Below, in pieces: positions 37,184 to 46,383 of a stretch of DNA of 64,000 nt. This DNA comes from Pseudomonas frederiksbergensis. GTDB taxonomy: Bacteria > Pseudomonadota > Gammaproteobacteria > Pseudomonadales > Pseudomonadaceae. The notes under the pieces were generated by a model, which had not been told where the DNA came from, did no database searches, and worked only from the letters and a program-made list of their open reading frames with translations. Within the stretch, counting starts at the first letter, position 1, and every line of letters begins with the position of its first letter. Location of the stretch: NCBI RefSeq assembly GCF_003732275.1, contig NZ_MOBM01000010.1:115284-179283 (forward strand), written 5' to 3'. The position numbers and the translations under genes were made by a program.

Positions 37184-37933
37184 ATGGAATACCTTTTAGA
37201 ACTTGCTGCAAGCCCCACTGCCTGGGTCGCCCTGGCCACGCTGGTGGTGATGGAAATCGTGCTCGGCATCGATAACCTGATCTTCATCTCGATCCTCACC
37301 AACAAGCTGCCCGAACAGCATCGCCAGAAGGCGCGGCGCATCGGTATCGGCATGGCGTTGATCCTGCGCCTGGCCCTGTTGAGCACCATCGCATTCATCG
37401 TCCAGCTGACGGAGCCTGTGATCGAGATTCTCGGCCAGGCGTTCTCCTGGAAGGACATGATCCTGATCGCGGGTGGCCTGTTCCTGTTGTGGAAAGCGAC
37501 CACCGAGATCCATCACAGCATGGACCCGGCGCCGGATGATCCGACGTCGGCCACGTCGACTGTGACCCTGGGCTTTGCCGCTGCGATCGGTCAGATCCTG
37601 CTGCTGGACATGGTGTTTTCCATCGACAGCATCATTACTGCTGTGGGCATGACCGAGCATTTGCCGATCATGATCATTGCGGTGGTGGTGTCGGTACTGG
37701 TGATGTTGCTGGCGGCTGACCCTCTGGCCAAGTTCATCAACGACAATCCGACGGTGGTGATGCTGGCACTGGGCTTCCTGATCATGATCGGCATGACGCT
37801 GATCGCCGAAGGTTTTGGCGCCCACGTACCGAAAGGCTACGTCTACGCGGCCATGGCGTTCTCGGCCACGATCGAAGGCTTGAACATGTTGTCGCGTCGG
37901 GCCAGGCAGAAGCGCATCGCCGCTGAAGCTTAA
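37184..37933 (+). CDS. TerC family integral membrane protein
   Basis: A 249-residue protein with about seven helices and the TerC signature: [21 protein letters not shown] near the start and [26 protein letters not shown] in the middle. Acidic residues lie within helices in both. TerC proteins are linked to metal (Mn, Ca) homeostasis and, in some species, to tellurite resistance. No ter genes are adjacent. Confidence 0.9.
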   Translation: MEYLLELAASPTAWVALATLVVMEIVLGIDNLIFISILTNKLPEQHRQKARRIGIGMALILRLALLSTIAFIVQLTEPVIEILGQAFSWKDMILIAGGLFLLWKATTEIHHSMDPAPDDPTSATSTVTLGFAAAIGQILLLDMVFSIDSIITAVGMTEHLPIMIIAVVVSVLVMLLAADPLAKFINDNPTVVMLALGFLIMIGMTLIAEGFGAHVPKGYVYAAMAFSATIEGLNMLSRRARQKRIAAEA

Positions 37934-37946
37934 CCTTCGTTAAACG

Positions 37947-37988
37947 AAACGGCCGCCTGAACTCGAAAGAGGCCAGGCGGCCGTTTTT
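37947..37988 (+). terminator. Rho-independent terminator
   Basis: AAACGGCCGCCTG/CAGGCGGCCGTTT stem followed by a T run. It lies between the TerC gene and the convergent small gene. Confidence 0.9.
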
Positions 37989-38014
37989 GTTTGTACGATT
38001 GAAAAGCGCGCCAG

Positions 38015-38185
38015 TCAGTGCGCGGTGGCGGGGTGGGCAGCCGGCTGATCGGTTTTCGCCACAGGCGCCGATTGAACCGGGTGGTGATGGTGCCGGCGGG
38101 TAATACGCAAAACGCCCCACAGCATGGCAGCGGCCACGGCCAGCCAGCCGGAAATCAACATTACAATGGTCATTGTCAGGCTCAT
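38015..38185 (-). CDS. Small single-span membrane protein
   Basis: A 56-residue protein with one membrane helix (MTIVMLISGWLAVAAAMLWGVLRI), then a His/Arg cluster (RRHHHH) and a Pro/Ala tail. GGAGG lies upstream of the ATG at 38185. The His cluster suggests metal contact, but no function is known. Confidence 0.65.
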   Translation of the reverse strand: MSLTMTIVMLISGWLAVAAAMLWGVLRITRRHHHHPVQSAPVAKTDQPAAHPATAH

Positions 38186-38410
38186 CAGTGCCTCCTCTTT
38201 GCCCTGCATCGGGCACACACTCTTCCTTGGTAAATGACAGTTTAGCCGCTGCTGTATTTCAGACAATTGACCAAAGGTCGTCTGCCACCAACCAGTTCGC
38301 TCTATCGAATGCAATCAACTGCCGGTTAAGGCTATACCGCTGCCGCGCGGCATCCTATGATCGACGGCCAAGCCAGGAGTGTGAATACCTGGCGTCTGAA
38401 CAAGAGAGTG

Positions 38411-39085
38411 ATGATGGTGCGGGTATTTTCTCGAATTCGATCTTTGGTATTGATCGTTGGCTGTGTTGCCGGCTTGGCTGGCTGTGCGGGGAGCGTGGCG
38501 CCTGAGATCAAACGTCTGCCGGAGCGGGTCGAACTCAGCGGTACGTTTTACCGAGGGCAAAATTATCAAAGCGGGCCTCAGGTGCTGGCCAGCCTGCTGT
38601 CCCAGCAGGGCATCGTGATTACCCCGGGGTTGCTCGACAAACCTCTGCATTTGCCGGGTGCAGAAGACCGCTTGCAGCAGAACATGCAGAACCTCGCGCG
38701 CGAGTACGGGATGGTGGTCTATCCCCTCGACAGCCATTTGCCGGCGCTGCTGGCCCAGGTTGCTGCCGGTTATCCGGTAATGGTGCGCTTCACCGAAGGC
38801 TCGGCGTTCTGGGCGGAGCCCCGATACGCCATTCTCGCCGGTTACAACCGTCAGAAGCAGACCGTGTTGCTGCGCGCCGGGATGGATCGTCGGCTGCTGA
38901 TGGGGTTCAGCGCCTTTGAATCGGCGTTCGAGAATGCCGGTGGTTGGGGCGTATTGATCCAGAAGCCGGACCAGATTCCGGCCAATGTCGATCAGTCGCG
39001 TTGGCTGAAAGCGGCGAGCGATCTTGCCCAGTCAGGTCAGGAACAGGCGGCAGCCCGGGCGAAGAAGGCGCTGACCGCGAAGTAA
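38411..39085 (+). CDS. C39-peptidase-like lipoprotein lacking catalytic residues
   Basis: A 224-residue lipoprotein with signal II and lipobox LAGC (Cys25). The body follows the bacterial C39 peptidase-like pattern. The nucleophile position is Ser54 (YQSGPQVLASLL, normally Q-CGP) and the His position reads EPRYAILAGYN (Arg/Tyr for His). It is therefore probably not a peptidase. The two ATGs at 38411 and 38414 are equivalent. Confidence 0.7.
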   Translation: MMVRVFSRIRSLVLIVGCVAGLAGCAGSVAPEIKRLPERVELSGTFYRGQNYQSGPQVLASLLSQQGIVITPGLLDKPLHLPGAEDRLQQNMQNLAREYGMVVYPLDSHLPALLAQVAAGYPVMVRFTEGSAFWAEPRYAILAGYNRQKQTVLLRAGMDRRLLMGFSAFESAFENAGGWGVLIQKPDQIPANVDQSRWLKAASDLAQSGQEQAAARAKKALTAK

Positions 39086-39178
39086 GTTTCCGCTCGTCAT
39101 CGGCATGGCACCCCCACCCTATGCTGGAGTCTCAGGTAGAGGGCCCGGATTTTTCCGTGCCCAAGATCAGGAGGCGCC

Positions 39179-39631
39179 ATGGCACATTCCAATACCCCCA
39201 CCGGCCCGCACTCGTCTGAGCATTCGTCCGATAATGAGTTGGGGTTCGACCCCGATTCTCCAGACGTCGCCGATCCTCAGGTCGATCCCATCGGGCCCGC
39301 CAAGGCGCCCAGGGATATAAAACCGGGTGAAGAGGGCAAGAAGGCCCCTGCGAAACCTTATGATCCACTTGGCGATCTGAAACCCAAGTCCTACTGTGAG
39401 GTGCATATGTCTACCGATTCGAGCTTCGACGACAAACGTCCAGATCCTCCAGACAGTGTTCCAACAACCCCCGAGGCGGATCTGGATCCGGTGATGGATC
39501 CGGACAGCCCGTTAAGGGACCCGTTGGCCAGACCGACAGTAGTGCCGACAAAGCATCCGCAGGGTTGGAAAGACCCGAGCGCTGGGGATGGCATTCCGGA
39601 TGACGATCAAATGCCGCTGCCCAATGATTAA
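39179..39631 (+). CDS. Acidic Asp/Pro-rich disordered protein
   Basis: A 150-residue protein with 20 or more DP pairs, no membrane segment or signal, and low complexity over the whole length (GFDPDSPDVADPQVDPIGP, DPVMDPDSPLRDP). AGGAGG lies 5 nt before the ATG. Composition and motif style match the 80-residue protein at 10.1 kb, though the sequences do not align end to end. The function is unknown. Confidence 0.7.
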   Translation: MAHSNTPTGPHSSEHSSDNELGFDPDSPDVADPQVDPIGPAKAPRDIKPGEEGKKAPAKPYDPLGDLKPKSYCEVHMSTDSSFDDKRPDPPDSVPTTPEADLDPVMDPDSPLRDPLARPTVVPTKHPQGWKDPSAGDGIPDDDQMPLPND

Positions 39632-39639
39632 TCCAGGAC

Positions 39640-39668
39640 AAAAAAAGCCCCGAATAATCGGGGCTTTC
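39640..39668. terminator. Rho-independent terminator
   Basis: AAAGCCCCGA/TCGGGGCTTT stem with a short AT loop, A run before and short T run after. It serves both the acidic-protein gene and pbpG. Confidence 0.8.
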
Positions 39669-39687
39669 GTTTGCAGGCGATACGACG

Positions 39688-40626
39688 TTATTTCGAGGCT
39701 TCAACCACACCGCTTTGGCGATGCTTGAGGTTCTTTTCAGATTTGTACTGCAGCGCTACGGACGGCACGTCGGCGCTCTTGCCGGTTTCGACCCAGCTGC
39801 GAATACGGCTGGCATCGGCAAAGTGCGTGTACTTGCCGAAGGCATCGAGAATCACCAGTGCCATCGGACGATTACCCATGCTGGTGACCAGCACCAGGCA
39901 GTGACCGGCCTCGTTGGTGAAACCGGTCTTGGTCAGTTTGATGTCCCAGTTCGGCTTGTTGATCAAATGGTCGGTATTGCGGAAACCCAGGCTGTAGTTG
40001 GGTTTACGGAAAGAAACGGTTTTTTCCTTGGTGGTGCTCAGCTCAGTCAATAGCGGGTACTTGTGCGCAGCGATCAGCAATTTGCTCAGGTCGCGGGCGG
40101 TGGACACATTGCGGGGGGAGAGGCCCGTCGGTTCGACAAAGTGGGTGCTGGTCATGCCCAGCGCTTTGGCTTTAGCGTTCATGGCGGCAATGAACGCGAC
40201 ATAACCGCCCGGATAGTGATGGGCCAGCGTCGCGGCAGCACGGTTTTCCGATGACATCAGGGCAATCAGCAGCATCTCCCGGCGCGGCAATTCGCTTTTG
40301 AGTTTGACTCGGGAAAACACGCCTTTCATTTCCGGGGTGTCACTGATGTTGACGGAAAGGAATTCGTCCATATTTTGCCGGGCTTCTACCACCACCAGAC
40401 CAGTCATCAGTTTGCTGACGGACGCGATTGGCACGACGACGTCAGGGTTGCTGGCATAAATGACTTTGTTGGTTTGCATATCCATCAGCAAGGCACTGCC
40501 GGAAGCGATCTTCAGTTGTGAAATGTTTCGGGGCGCCTCGATGGTTTCAGCGGCGTTGACCGTTTGCGTGGTGAAAGTCCCTGTAAACGCAAAAAACAAG
40601 CTCAGGATTGAAAGACGGATTTTCAC
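39688..40626 (-). CDS. pbpG: D-alanyl-D-alanine endopeptidase (penicillin-binding protein 7)
   Basis: A 312-residue periplasmic serine hydrolase with a signal peptide ([20 protein letters not shown]). The motifs are SVSK at residues 69-72 in [21 protein letters not shown] (SxN), and [12 protein letters not shown] (KTG). It cleaves D-Ala-mDAP cross-links in peptidoglycan. Length and motifs agree with PbpG and not with the larger DacA-type carboxypeptidases. Confidence 0.92.
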   Translation of the reverse strand: MKIRLSILSLFFAFTGTFTTQTVNAAETIEAPRNISQLKIASGSALLMDMQTNKVIYASNPDVVVPIASVSKLMTGLVVVEARQNMDEFLSVNISDTPEMKGVFSRVKLKSELPRREMLLIALMSSENRAAATLAHHYPGGYVAFIAAMNAKAKALGMTSTHFVEPTGLSPRNVSTARDLSKLLIAAHKYPLLTELSTTKEKTVSFRKPNYSLGFRNTDHLINKPNWDIKLTKTGFTNEAGHCLVLVTSMGNRPMALVILDAFGKYTHFADASRIRSWVETGKSADVPSVALQYKSEKNLKHRQSGVVEASK

Positions 40627-40841
40627 GCTGGTGGACTCATGAAGGGTGGATATACCGTTTTGTAACGGGCTGTTTCTTTGAAAAGCGACGCATTTTAGGA
40701 GTATGTGCCAGGAAAGCCATAGGCGCCTGTAAACAAAGGGCCAAAGATGAATTATTTTTAATGCTGTATCAATTTTGTATCAATCTGGCTTTCCAGCTTC
40801 CCGATCTCTGACCTGTCGGTGGTCGAGCTTTTTCTGCGGGC

Positions 40842-40873
40842 GAAAAAAACCCCGCGATTGGCGGGGTTCTTTT
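40842..40873. terminator. Rho-independent terminator
   Basis: AACCCCGCgattgGCGGGGTT stem with A run before and TTTT after. It ends the folD transcript on the minus strand. Confidence 0.85.
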
Positions 40874-40899
40874 ATGCGGCGCTGCAAGCAAGCGTGAAC

Positions 40900-41754
40900 T
40901 CAGCCGTGCAGTGTTTCCGCAGCGTACAGCGTGTTTTCCAGCAGGCAGGCGCGGGTCATCGGACCAACGCCGCCCGGTACCGGAGTGATCCAGCCAGCGC
41001 GGGGCAGAGCGGTTTCGTAGATCACGTCACCGACCAGTTTGCCGTCTTCCTGACGATTGATGCCGACGTCGATCACGATCGCGCCTTGCTTGATCCATTC
41101 ACCTTTGACCAGGCCCGGCTTACCGGCGGCAACCACTACCAGGTCGGCGCGACCGACATGGCCCGCCAGGTCCTTGGTGAAACGGTGGGTAACGGTCACG
41201 GTGCAGCCGGCCAGCAGCAGTTCCATCGCCATTGGACGTCCAACGATGTTGGAAGCCCCGACAATGACCGCGTTCATCCCGTATAGATCGGCACCGGTGC
41301 TTTCCAGCAACGTCATGATGCCTTTAGGTGTGCATGGGCGCAGCAGCGGAATGCGCTGGGCCAGACGGCCGACGTTATAAGGGTGGAAACCGTCGACGTC
41401 CTTGTCAGGACGAATGCGCTCCAGCAATTTGGAGGCGTCCAGATGTTCAGGTAAAGGCAGCTGAAGCAGAACGCCGTCAATCGCCGGGTCGTCGTTCAGG
41501 CGATCGATCAGGTCGGTCAATGCTTCTTGAGTGGTTTCGGCAGGCAGGTCGTAGGCTTGGGAAAGGAAGCCGACCTCTTCACAGTCTTTACGCTTGTGCG
41601 AGACATAAACCTGAGAGGCAGGATCGCTGCCGACCAGGATCACCGCGAGGCCGGGCGTGCGCAAACCTTGCTGGCGACGCTCGGCGACTCGTTTGGCGAT
41701 CTGCTGGCGCAGGCTGGCGGCGATCGATTTGCCGTCGATTAGTTGTGCAGTCAT
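40900..41754 (-). CDS. folD: Bifunctional methylenetetrahydrofolate dehydrogenase/cyclohydrolase
   Basis: A 284-residue enzyme. [14 protein letters not shown] carries the catalytic Tyr and Lys. QLPLPEHLD is the substrate loop. [25 protein letters not shown] is the NADP-binding Rossmann motif, and [10 protein letters not shown] ends the protein. It interconverts 5,10-methylene- and 10-formyl-tetrahydrofolate in the cytosol. It stands alone, with a tRNA cluster upstream on the other strand. Confidence 0.97.
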   Translation of the reverse strand: MTAQLIDGKSIAASLRQQIAKRVAERRQQGLRTPGLAVILVGSDPASQVYVSHKRKDCEEVGFLSQAYDLPAETTQEALTDLIDRLNDDPAIDGVLLQLPLPEHLDASKLLERIRPDKDVDGFHPYNVGRLAQRIPLLRPCTPKGIMTLLESTGADLYGMNAVIVGASNIVGRPMAMELLLAGCTVTVTHRFTKDLAGHVGRADLVVVAAGKPGLVKGEWIKQGAIVIDVGINRQEDGKLVGDVIYETALPRAGWITPVPGGVGPMTRACLLENTLYAAETLHG

Positions 41755-42033
41755 TGCGCGTGATTAACCATCGAGAGGGGAAAAAAAGAGAACGCATTCT
41801 CGCATGTCATGAGGTGAGGGCAAAGGCGCTTGGTCTGCAAATTCCCCTAACCCCTTTAATTAAATGAATTTTTTTTAAAAAAGAGTTGACGACCTTCAGG
41901 CTCACCTATAACATTCGTCGCACTTGTCGGGCACAGCCTAGCACTGGTTAAGAAGGTCGAGCAGAGTTGATGTTTAATTCGGTGAGACTGAAAGCACTTA
42001 GTTTGTAATCGTCCAAGAATACAGATTAACAAG
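41755..42033 (+). promoter_or_regulatory. tRNA cluster promoter region
   Basis: Between folD and the tRNAs. A sigma-70-like promoter is seen at 41886-41914: TTGACG, 17 bp, TAACAT (TATAAC at 15 bp is the alternative). It reads toward the tRNA cluster. An AT-rich tract lies just upstream (41855-41885), like an UP element. Confidence 0.55.
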
Positions 42034-42110
42034 GCGCCCGTAGCTCAGCTGGATAGAGCATCCGCCTTCTAAGCGGATGGTCGCAGGTTCGAGTCCTGCC
42101 GGGTGCGCCA
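42034..42110 (+). tRNA. tRNA-Arg (TCT)
   Basis: A 77-nt cloverleaf: acceptor GCGCCCG pairing with CGGGTGC-type 3' strand, anticodon stem CCGCC/GGCGG-like with loop CTTCTAA, T-loop GGTTCGAGTC, encoded CCA end. Anticodon TCT. Confidence 0.95.
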
Positions 42111-42151
42111 ATTAGGCAGCTTTGGCACAAGTAAAGCAACATGGCAATATG

Positions 42152-42227
42152 GTGGGCGTAGCTCAGTTGGTAGAGCACGGGATTGTGACTCCCGTTGTCG
42201 AGGGTTCGATCCCCTTCGTCCACCCCA
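42152..42227 (+). tRNA. tRNA-His (GTG)
   Basis: A 76-nt cloverleaf: GTGGGCG acceptor, anticodon loop TTGTGAC, T-arm GGGTTCGATCCCC, encoded CCA after a discriminator C that would pair with the G-1 of tRNA-His. Confidence 0.95.
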
Positions 42228-42233
42228 TATTTA

Positions 42234-42270
42234 GAAAGGCGCCAGATTAACAGTCTGGCGCCTTTGCTTT
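42234..42270 (+). terminator. Hairpin between tRNA-His and tRNA-Leu
   Basis: AAAGGCGCCAGA/TCTGGCGCCTTT stem; weak T tract. It may be a partial terminator or a processing signal within the tRNA transcript. Confidence 0.6.
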
Positions 42271-42281
42271 AAAAGCTTGAT

Positions 42282-42366
42282 GCGGATGTGGTGGAATTGG
42301 TAGACACACTGGATTTAGGTTCCAGCGCCGCAAGGTGTGAGAGTTCGAGTCTCTCCGTCCGCACCA
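42282..42366 (+). tRNA. tRNA-Leu (TAG)
   Basis: An 85-nt class II tRNA: GCGGATG acceptor, anticodon stem CTGGA/TCCAG with loop TTTAGGT (anticodon TAG), a long variable arm, T-arm GAGTTCGAGTCTC and encoded CCA. Confidence 0.95.
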
Positions 42367-42390
42367 TTACAAACAGCTATTTAATAGCAG

Positions 42391-42428
42391 AAAACGGCGC
42401 AGCACCTGAAAAGGGCTGCGCCGTTTTT
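42391..42428 (+). terminator. Rho-independent terminator
   Basis: AAAACGGCGCAGC/GCTGCGCCGTTTT stem and a T run directly after the tRNA cluster. The rest of 42429-42786 before tig shows no gene; a palindrome TTCTATATATAGAA lies at about 42571-42584. Confidence 0.85.
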
Positions 42429-42786
42429 GTTTTAGAGGTCTGAATTTTCAAAGCAACCGCATGTTCGGGTTGAAAGGGCGGTAGGTCGTCGAATTTATGT
42501 TTCTCGATGATGCCGATTCGCCCGTCGGTCCCCTCGCGGGGTCGGCTGTCAGGGATGGATTGCCGATTCTTTCTATATATAGAAGGATTGGTACAGAGCC
42601 CCGGCATGACTGGCTGTATTTGCTAACAGGGCGAGGCACAACCGTTTGTCCCCCGCCTATAAACTGCCTGCTGCTTTTTTACCCGTTTTCAGTAGGGTGA
42701 CTTCTTGAGTTTGACCCACTAGAATGCATGCCCTTGATTCTGGGGTCGGAAACGGCCGGCTAACGTCTGTGCAACGAGGAATATCC

Positions 42787-44097
42787 ATGCAAGTTTCTGT
42801 TGAAAATACTTCTGCTCTTGAGCGCCGCATGAGCATCACCGTGCCGGCTGAGCGCATCGAGACTCAGGTCAACAAGCGTCTGCAGCAGACTGCCCAAAAG
42901 GCCAAGATCGCTGGCTTCCGTCCAGGCAAAGTGCCTATGAGTGAAATCAAGCGCCGTTTCGGTGCTGATGCACGTCAAGAAGCCGTGGGCGATGTGATCC
43001 AGTCTTCCTTCTATGAAGCTGTTGTTGAGCAGAAGCTGAACCCGGCTGGCGCTCCTTCGATCGAACCTAAATCGATGGAAGCTGGTAAAGATCTGGAATA
43101 CGTCGCAATTTTCGAAGTGTTCCCGGAGTTCACCGTTGCCGGTTTCGAAGGTATCACCGTTGAGCGCCTGAGCGCTGACGTGGCTGATGCCGATCTGGAC
43201 AAGATGCTGGAAGTCCTGCGCAAGCAGAACACCCGTTTCGAAGTGGCCGATCGCGCCGCTCAGAACGAAGACCAGCTGAACATCGATTTCGTCGGCAAAG
43301 TCGACGGTGAAGTGTTCGCTGGCGGTTCCGCCAAAGGCACCCAGCTGGTGCTGGGTTCCGGCCGCATGATCCCTGGTTTCGAAGACGGTCTGGTCGGCGC
43401 TAAAGCCGGCGAAGAGCGCGTTCTGAACCTGACCTTCCCAGAGGACTACCAGAACCTCGACCTGGCAGGCAAAACCGCTGAGTTCACCGTCACCGTGAAC
43501 ACCGTTTCCGAGCCTAAACTGCCAGAGCTGACCGAAGAGTTCTTCGCTCAATTCGGCATCAAGGAAACCGGTCTGGAAGGCTTCCGTACCGAAGTTCGCA
43601 AGAACATGGAGCGCGAACTGCGTCAGGCGATCAAGTCCAAGGTCAAGAATCAGGTTATGGACGGTCTGCTGGCCACCAACCCGATCGAAGTGCCAAAGGC
43701 TCTGCTGTCCAACGAAGTCGACCGTCTGCGCGTGCAGGCTGTTCAGCAGTTCGGCGGCAACATCAAGCCTGACCAACTGCCGGCCGAGCTGTTCGAAGAA
43801 CAAGCCAAGCGCCGCGTTGTGCTGGGTCTGATCGTGGCTGAAGTGGTCAAGCAATTCGACCTCAAGCCTGACGAAGCCCGCGTTCGCGAGATGATTCAGG
43901 AAATGGCTTCGGCTTACCAGGAGCCTGAGCAGGTTGTGTCTTGGTACTACAAGAACGACCAGCAACTGAACGAAGTCCGTTCGGTTGTGCTGGAAGAACA
44001 AGTTGTGGATACTGTTCTGCAGAAAGCTAGCGTGACCGACAAATCGGTCTCTTACGAAGAAGCGGTCAAGCCGGTAGAAGCTCCACAAGCCGACTGA
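42787..44097 (+). CDS. tig: Trigger factor
   Basis: A 436-residue ribosome-associated chaperone and peptidyl-prolyl isomerase. The N-terminal domain has the ribosome-docking [17 protein letters not shown] motif (residues about 43-60). The FKBP-like domain follows at about 150-245 ([19 protein letters not shown]). The helical C-terminal domain makes the rest. GAGGAATAT precedes the ATG at 42787. It is first in the tig-clpP-clpX-lon series. Confidence 0.97.
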   Translation: MQVSVENTSALERRMSITVPAERIETQVNKRLQQTAQKAKIAGFRPGKVPMSEIKRRFGADARQEAVGDVIQSSFYEAVVEQKLNPAGAPSIEPKSMEAGKDLEYVAIFEVFPEFTVAGFEGITVERLSADVADADLDKMLEVLRKQNTRFEVADRAAQNEDQLNIDFVGKVDGEVFAGGSAKGTQLVLGSGRMIPGFEDGLVGAKAGEERVLNLTFPEDYQNLDLAGKTAEFTVTVNTVSEPKLPELTEEFFAQFGIKETGLEGFRTEVRKNMERELRQAIKSKVKNQVMDGLLATNPIEVPKALLSNEVDRLRVQAVQQFGGNIKPDQLPAELFEEQAKRRVVLGLIVAEVVKQFDLKPDEARVREMIQEMASAYQEPEQVVSWYYKNDQQLNEVRSVVLEEQVVDTVLQKASVTDKSVSYEEAVKPVEAPQAD

Positions 44098-44123
44098 TTG
44101 TTTTTGCGGTAAGAAGTACACAC

Positions 44124-44151
44124 CATAAGCCAGCCTTCGTGCTGGCTTATG
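44124..44151 (+). terminator. Hairpin in the tig-clpP spacer
   Basis: An 11-bp perfect stem CATAAGCCAGC/GCTGGCTTATG with a CTTCGT loop but no T run. It may be an attenuator, an mRNA stability element or a processing site between tig and clpP. Confidence 0.5.
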
Positions 44152-44190
44152 CGTATTCAAGACATAACTATTTGGGAGTGACTGCAGAGC

Positions 44191-44826
44191 ATGTTCCGTA
44201 ATTCGTATATTCAGCAGAACTCTGATATCCAGGCCGCAGGCGGCCTGGTCCCGATGGTTGTCGAGCAATCTGCTCGTGGCGAGCGCGCCTATGACATCTA
44301 CTCGCGCCTTCTCAAGGAGCGAGTGATTTTTCTGGTTGGTCCGGTAGAGGACTACATGGCCAACCTGATCTGTGCGCAACTGCTGTTCCTTGAAGCGGAA
44401 AACCCGGACAAGGACATCCATCTCTATATCAACTCGCCGGGCGGTTCGGTGACGGCGGGTATGTCGATCTACGACACCATGCAGTTCATCAAGCCAAACG
44501 TGTCGACCACCTGTATCGGTCAAGCGTGCAGCATGGGTGCGTTTCTACTGACGGCCGGTGCCCAAGGCAAGCGTTACTGCCTGCCGAACTCGCGTGTGAT
44601 GATTCACCAGCCACTGGGCGGTTTCCAGGGCCAGGCCTCGGATATCGAAATCCATGCCAAGGAAATCCTCTTCATTCGTGAGCGTCTCAACACGCTGATG
44701 GCCAAGCATAGCGGGCGTACTCTTGAAGAAATCGAGCGCGATACCAACCGCGATAATTTCATGAGTGCAGAAGCAGCGCGTGAATACGGGTTGATCGATG
44801 AAGTGATCAACCAGCGCCCTGCTTAA
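44191..44826 (+). CDS. clpP: ATP-dependent Clp protease proteolytic subunit
   Basis: A 211-residue serine protease. The catalytic Ser is in [13 protein letters not shown], the His in VMIHQPLGG, and the Asp in the [12 protein letters not shown] region. It forms a double heptamer that degrades proteins fed by ClpX or ClpA. The N-terminal residues to about 20 probably form the propeptide. GGGAGTGA precedes the ATG. Confidence 0.97.
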   Translation: MFRNSYIQQNSDIQAAGGLVPMVVEQSARGERAYDIYSRLLKERVIFLVGPVEDYMANLICAQLLFLEAENPDKDIHLYINSPGGSVTAGMSIYDTMQFIKPNVSTTCIGQACSMGAFLLTAGAQGKRYCLPNSRVMIHQPLGGFQGQASDIEIHAKEILFIRERLNTLMAKHSGRTLEEIERDTNRDNFMSAEAAREYGLIDEVINQRPA

Positions 44827-44938
44827 AATAAGCAGCTCAAAATAAGGTTGGTCGGCGGGTCCGATCACCAGCGGGCTTGAAAAAGCCCGCAATAGCCTTC
44901 ATCTTGTGTTGCAAGCCTATCGGATTTGGATCGAACGA

Positions 44939-46222
44939 ATGACTGACACCCGCAACGGCGAGGACAACGGCAAGCTGCTCTATTGCTCCTTCTGTGGCAA
45001 AAGCCAGCATGAAGTACGCAAATTGATTGCCGGCCCCTCGGTCTTTATCTGCGACGAGTGCGTCGACCTGTGCAATGACATCATCCGTGAGGAGGTGCAG
45101 GAAGCCCAGGCCGAAAGCAGCGCGCATAAATTGCCTTCGCCTAAAGAAATCAGCGGCATCCTTGATCAGTACGTGATTGGTCAGGAGCGTGCGAAAAAGG
45201 TTCTGGCCGTAGCGGTGTACAACCACTACAAGCGCCTGAACCAGCGTGACAAAAAGAATGACGACGTCGAACTCGGCAAGAGCAACATCTTGCTGATCGG
45301 CCCGACAGGCTCGGGTAAAACCCTGCTTGCCGAAACACTGGCCCGCTTGCTGAACGTTCCGTTCACGATTGCCGACGCAACCACCCTCACCGAGGCGGGT
45401 TATGTCGGTGAAGATGTCGAGAACATCATTCAGAAGCTGCTGCAGAAGTGCGATTACGATGTAGAAAAAGCCCAGATGGGCATTGTCTATATCGATGAGA
45501 TCGACAAAATCTCGCGCAAGTCTGACAACCCGTCGATCACCCGGGATGTTTCCGGTGAAGGCGTGCAGCAGGCCCTGCTCAAGTTGATCGAAGGCACGGT
45601 CGCTTCCGTTCCGCCTCAGGGTGGTCGCAAGCATCCGCAGCAGGAATTCCTTCAGGTCGACACCCGTAACATCCTGTTCATCTGCGGTGGTGCGTTCTCC
45701 GGTCTGGAAAAGGTTATTCAAAACCGTTCCACCAAGGGTGGCATCGGTTTCAACGCGGAAGTTCGCAGCAAGGAAGAAGGCAAGAAAGTCGGTGAGTCCC
45801 TGCGTGAAGTCGAACCTGACGATTTGGTCAAGTTCGGTCTGATCCCGGAATTCGTCGGTCGTCTGCCGGTACTTGCCACGCTGGACGAGCTTGATGAGGC
45901 TGCGTTGATGCAGATTCTCACCGAGCCGAAAAATGCTCTGACCAAGCAGTATGCCAAGCTGTTCGAGATGGAAGGTGTGGACCTGGAATTCCGGGCCGAC
46001 GCGCTGAAATCGGTCGCTAAACGTGCGCTGGAACGTAAAACCGGTGCCCGTGGGCTGCGCTCGATTCTCGAAGGTGTATTGCTCGACACTATGTATGAAA
46101 TCCCCTCGCAGTCCGAGGTGAGTAAAGTAGTGATCGATGAAAGCGTTATAGAAGGCAAGTCCAAGCCACTGTATATCTACGAAAACAGTGAGCCGGCTGC
46201 CAAAGCAGCGCCAGACGCCTAA
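44939..46222 (+). CDS. clpX: ATP-dependent Clp protease ATPase subunit ClpX
   Basis: A 427-residue AAA+ unfoldase. The N-terminal zinc-binding domain has [15 protein letters not shown] ... CDECVDLC (residues about 15-42). Walker A is GPTGSGKT, Walker B is VYIDEID, and the ClpP-contact IGF-type loop reads GGIGFNAEV. It unfolds substrates for ClpP. The start at 44939 directly precedes the conserved N-terminus. A terminator follows. Confidence 0.97.
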   Translation: MTDTRNGEDNGKLLYCSFCGKSQHEVRKLIAGPSVFICDECVDLCNDIIREEVQEAQAESSAHKLPSPKEISGILDQYVIGQERAKKVLAVAVYNHYKRLNQRDKKNDDVELGKSNILLIGPTGSGKTLLAETLARLLNVPFTIADATTLTEAGYVGEDVENIIQKLLQKCDYDVEKAQMGIVYIDEIDKISRKSDNPSITRDVSGEGVQQALLKLIEGTVASVPPQGGRKHPQQEFLQVDTRNILFICGGAFSGLEKVIQNRSTKGGIGFNAEVRSKEEGKKVGESLREVEPDDLVKFGLIPEFVGRLPVLATLDELDEAALMQILTEPKNALTKQYAKLFEMEGVDLEFRADALKSVAKRALERKTGARGLRSILEGVLLDTMYEIPSQSEVSKVVIDESVIEGKSKPLYIYENSEPAAKAAPDA

Positions 46223-46242
46223 GCGTCACACTGCTGAAATAA

Positions 46243-46272
46243 AGAAGGGGCCTTCGGGCCCCTTTGCTTTTA
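46243..46272 (+). terminator. Rho-independent terminator
   Basis: AGGGGCCttcgGGCCCCTTTG stem with a TTCG-type loop and T-rich tail, after clpX. Confidence 0.85.
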
Positions 46273-46296
46273 ACGCGTTTTAACAATTTATTTGCG

Positions 46297-46325
46297 CTTG
46301 TTTTTTTTGAAAACAGCCCCCATCT
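46297..46325 (+). promoter_or_regulatory. Candidate sigma-32 (heat shock) promoter of lon
   Basis: CTTGTTT, 14 bp, then CCCCATCT at 46318-46325. This fits the sigma-32 consensus CTTGAA-N11-16-CCCCAT and lies 58 bp upstream of the lon start. lon is a known heat-shock gene. Confidence 0.65.
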
Positions 46326-46383
46326 TGGTTTCAAGCTTACTTCCATCTGTTTACGGCCTTATGGCCGCCGTAGAGGCGAAATC

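Noticed and set aside
42760..44523. Long minus-strand frame across tig and clpP
   Set aside because: It covers two well-conserved genes on the opposite strand and shows no protein family features.
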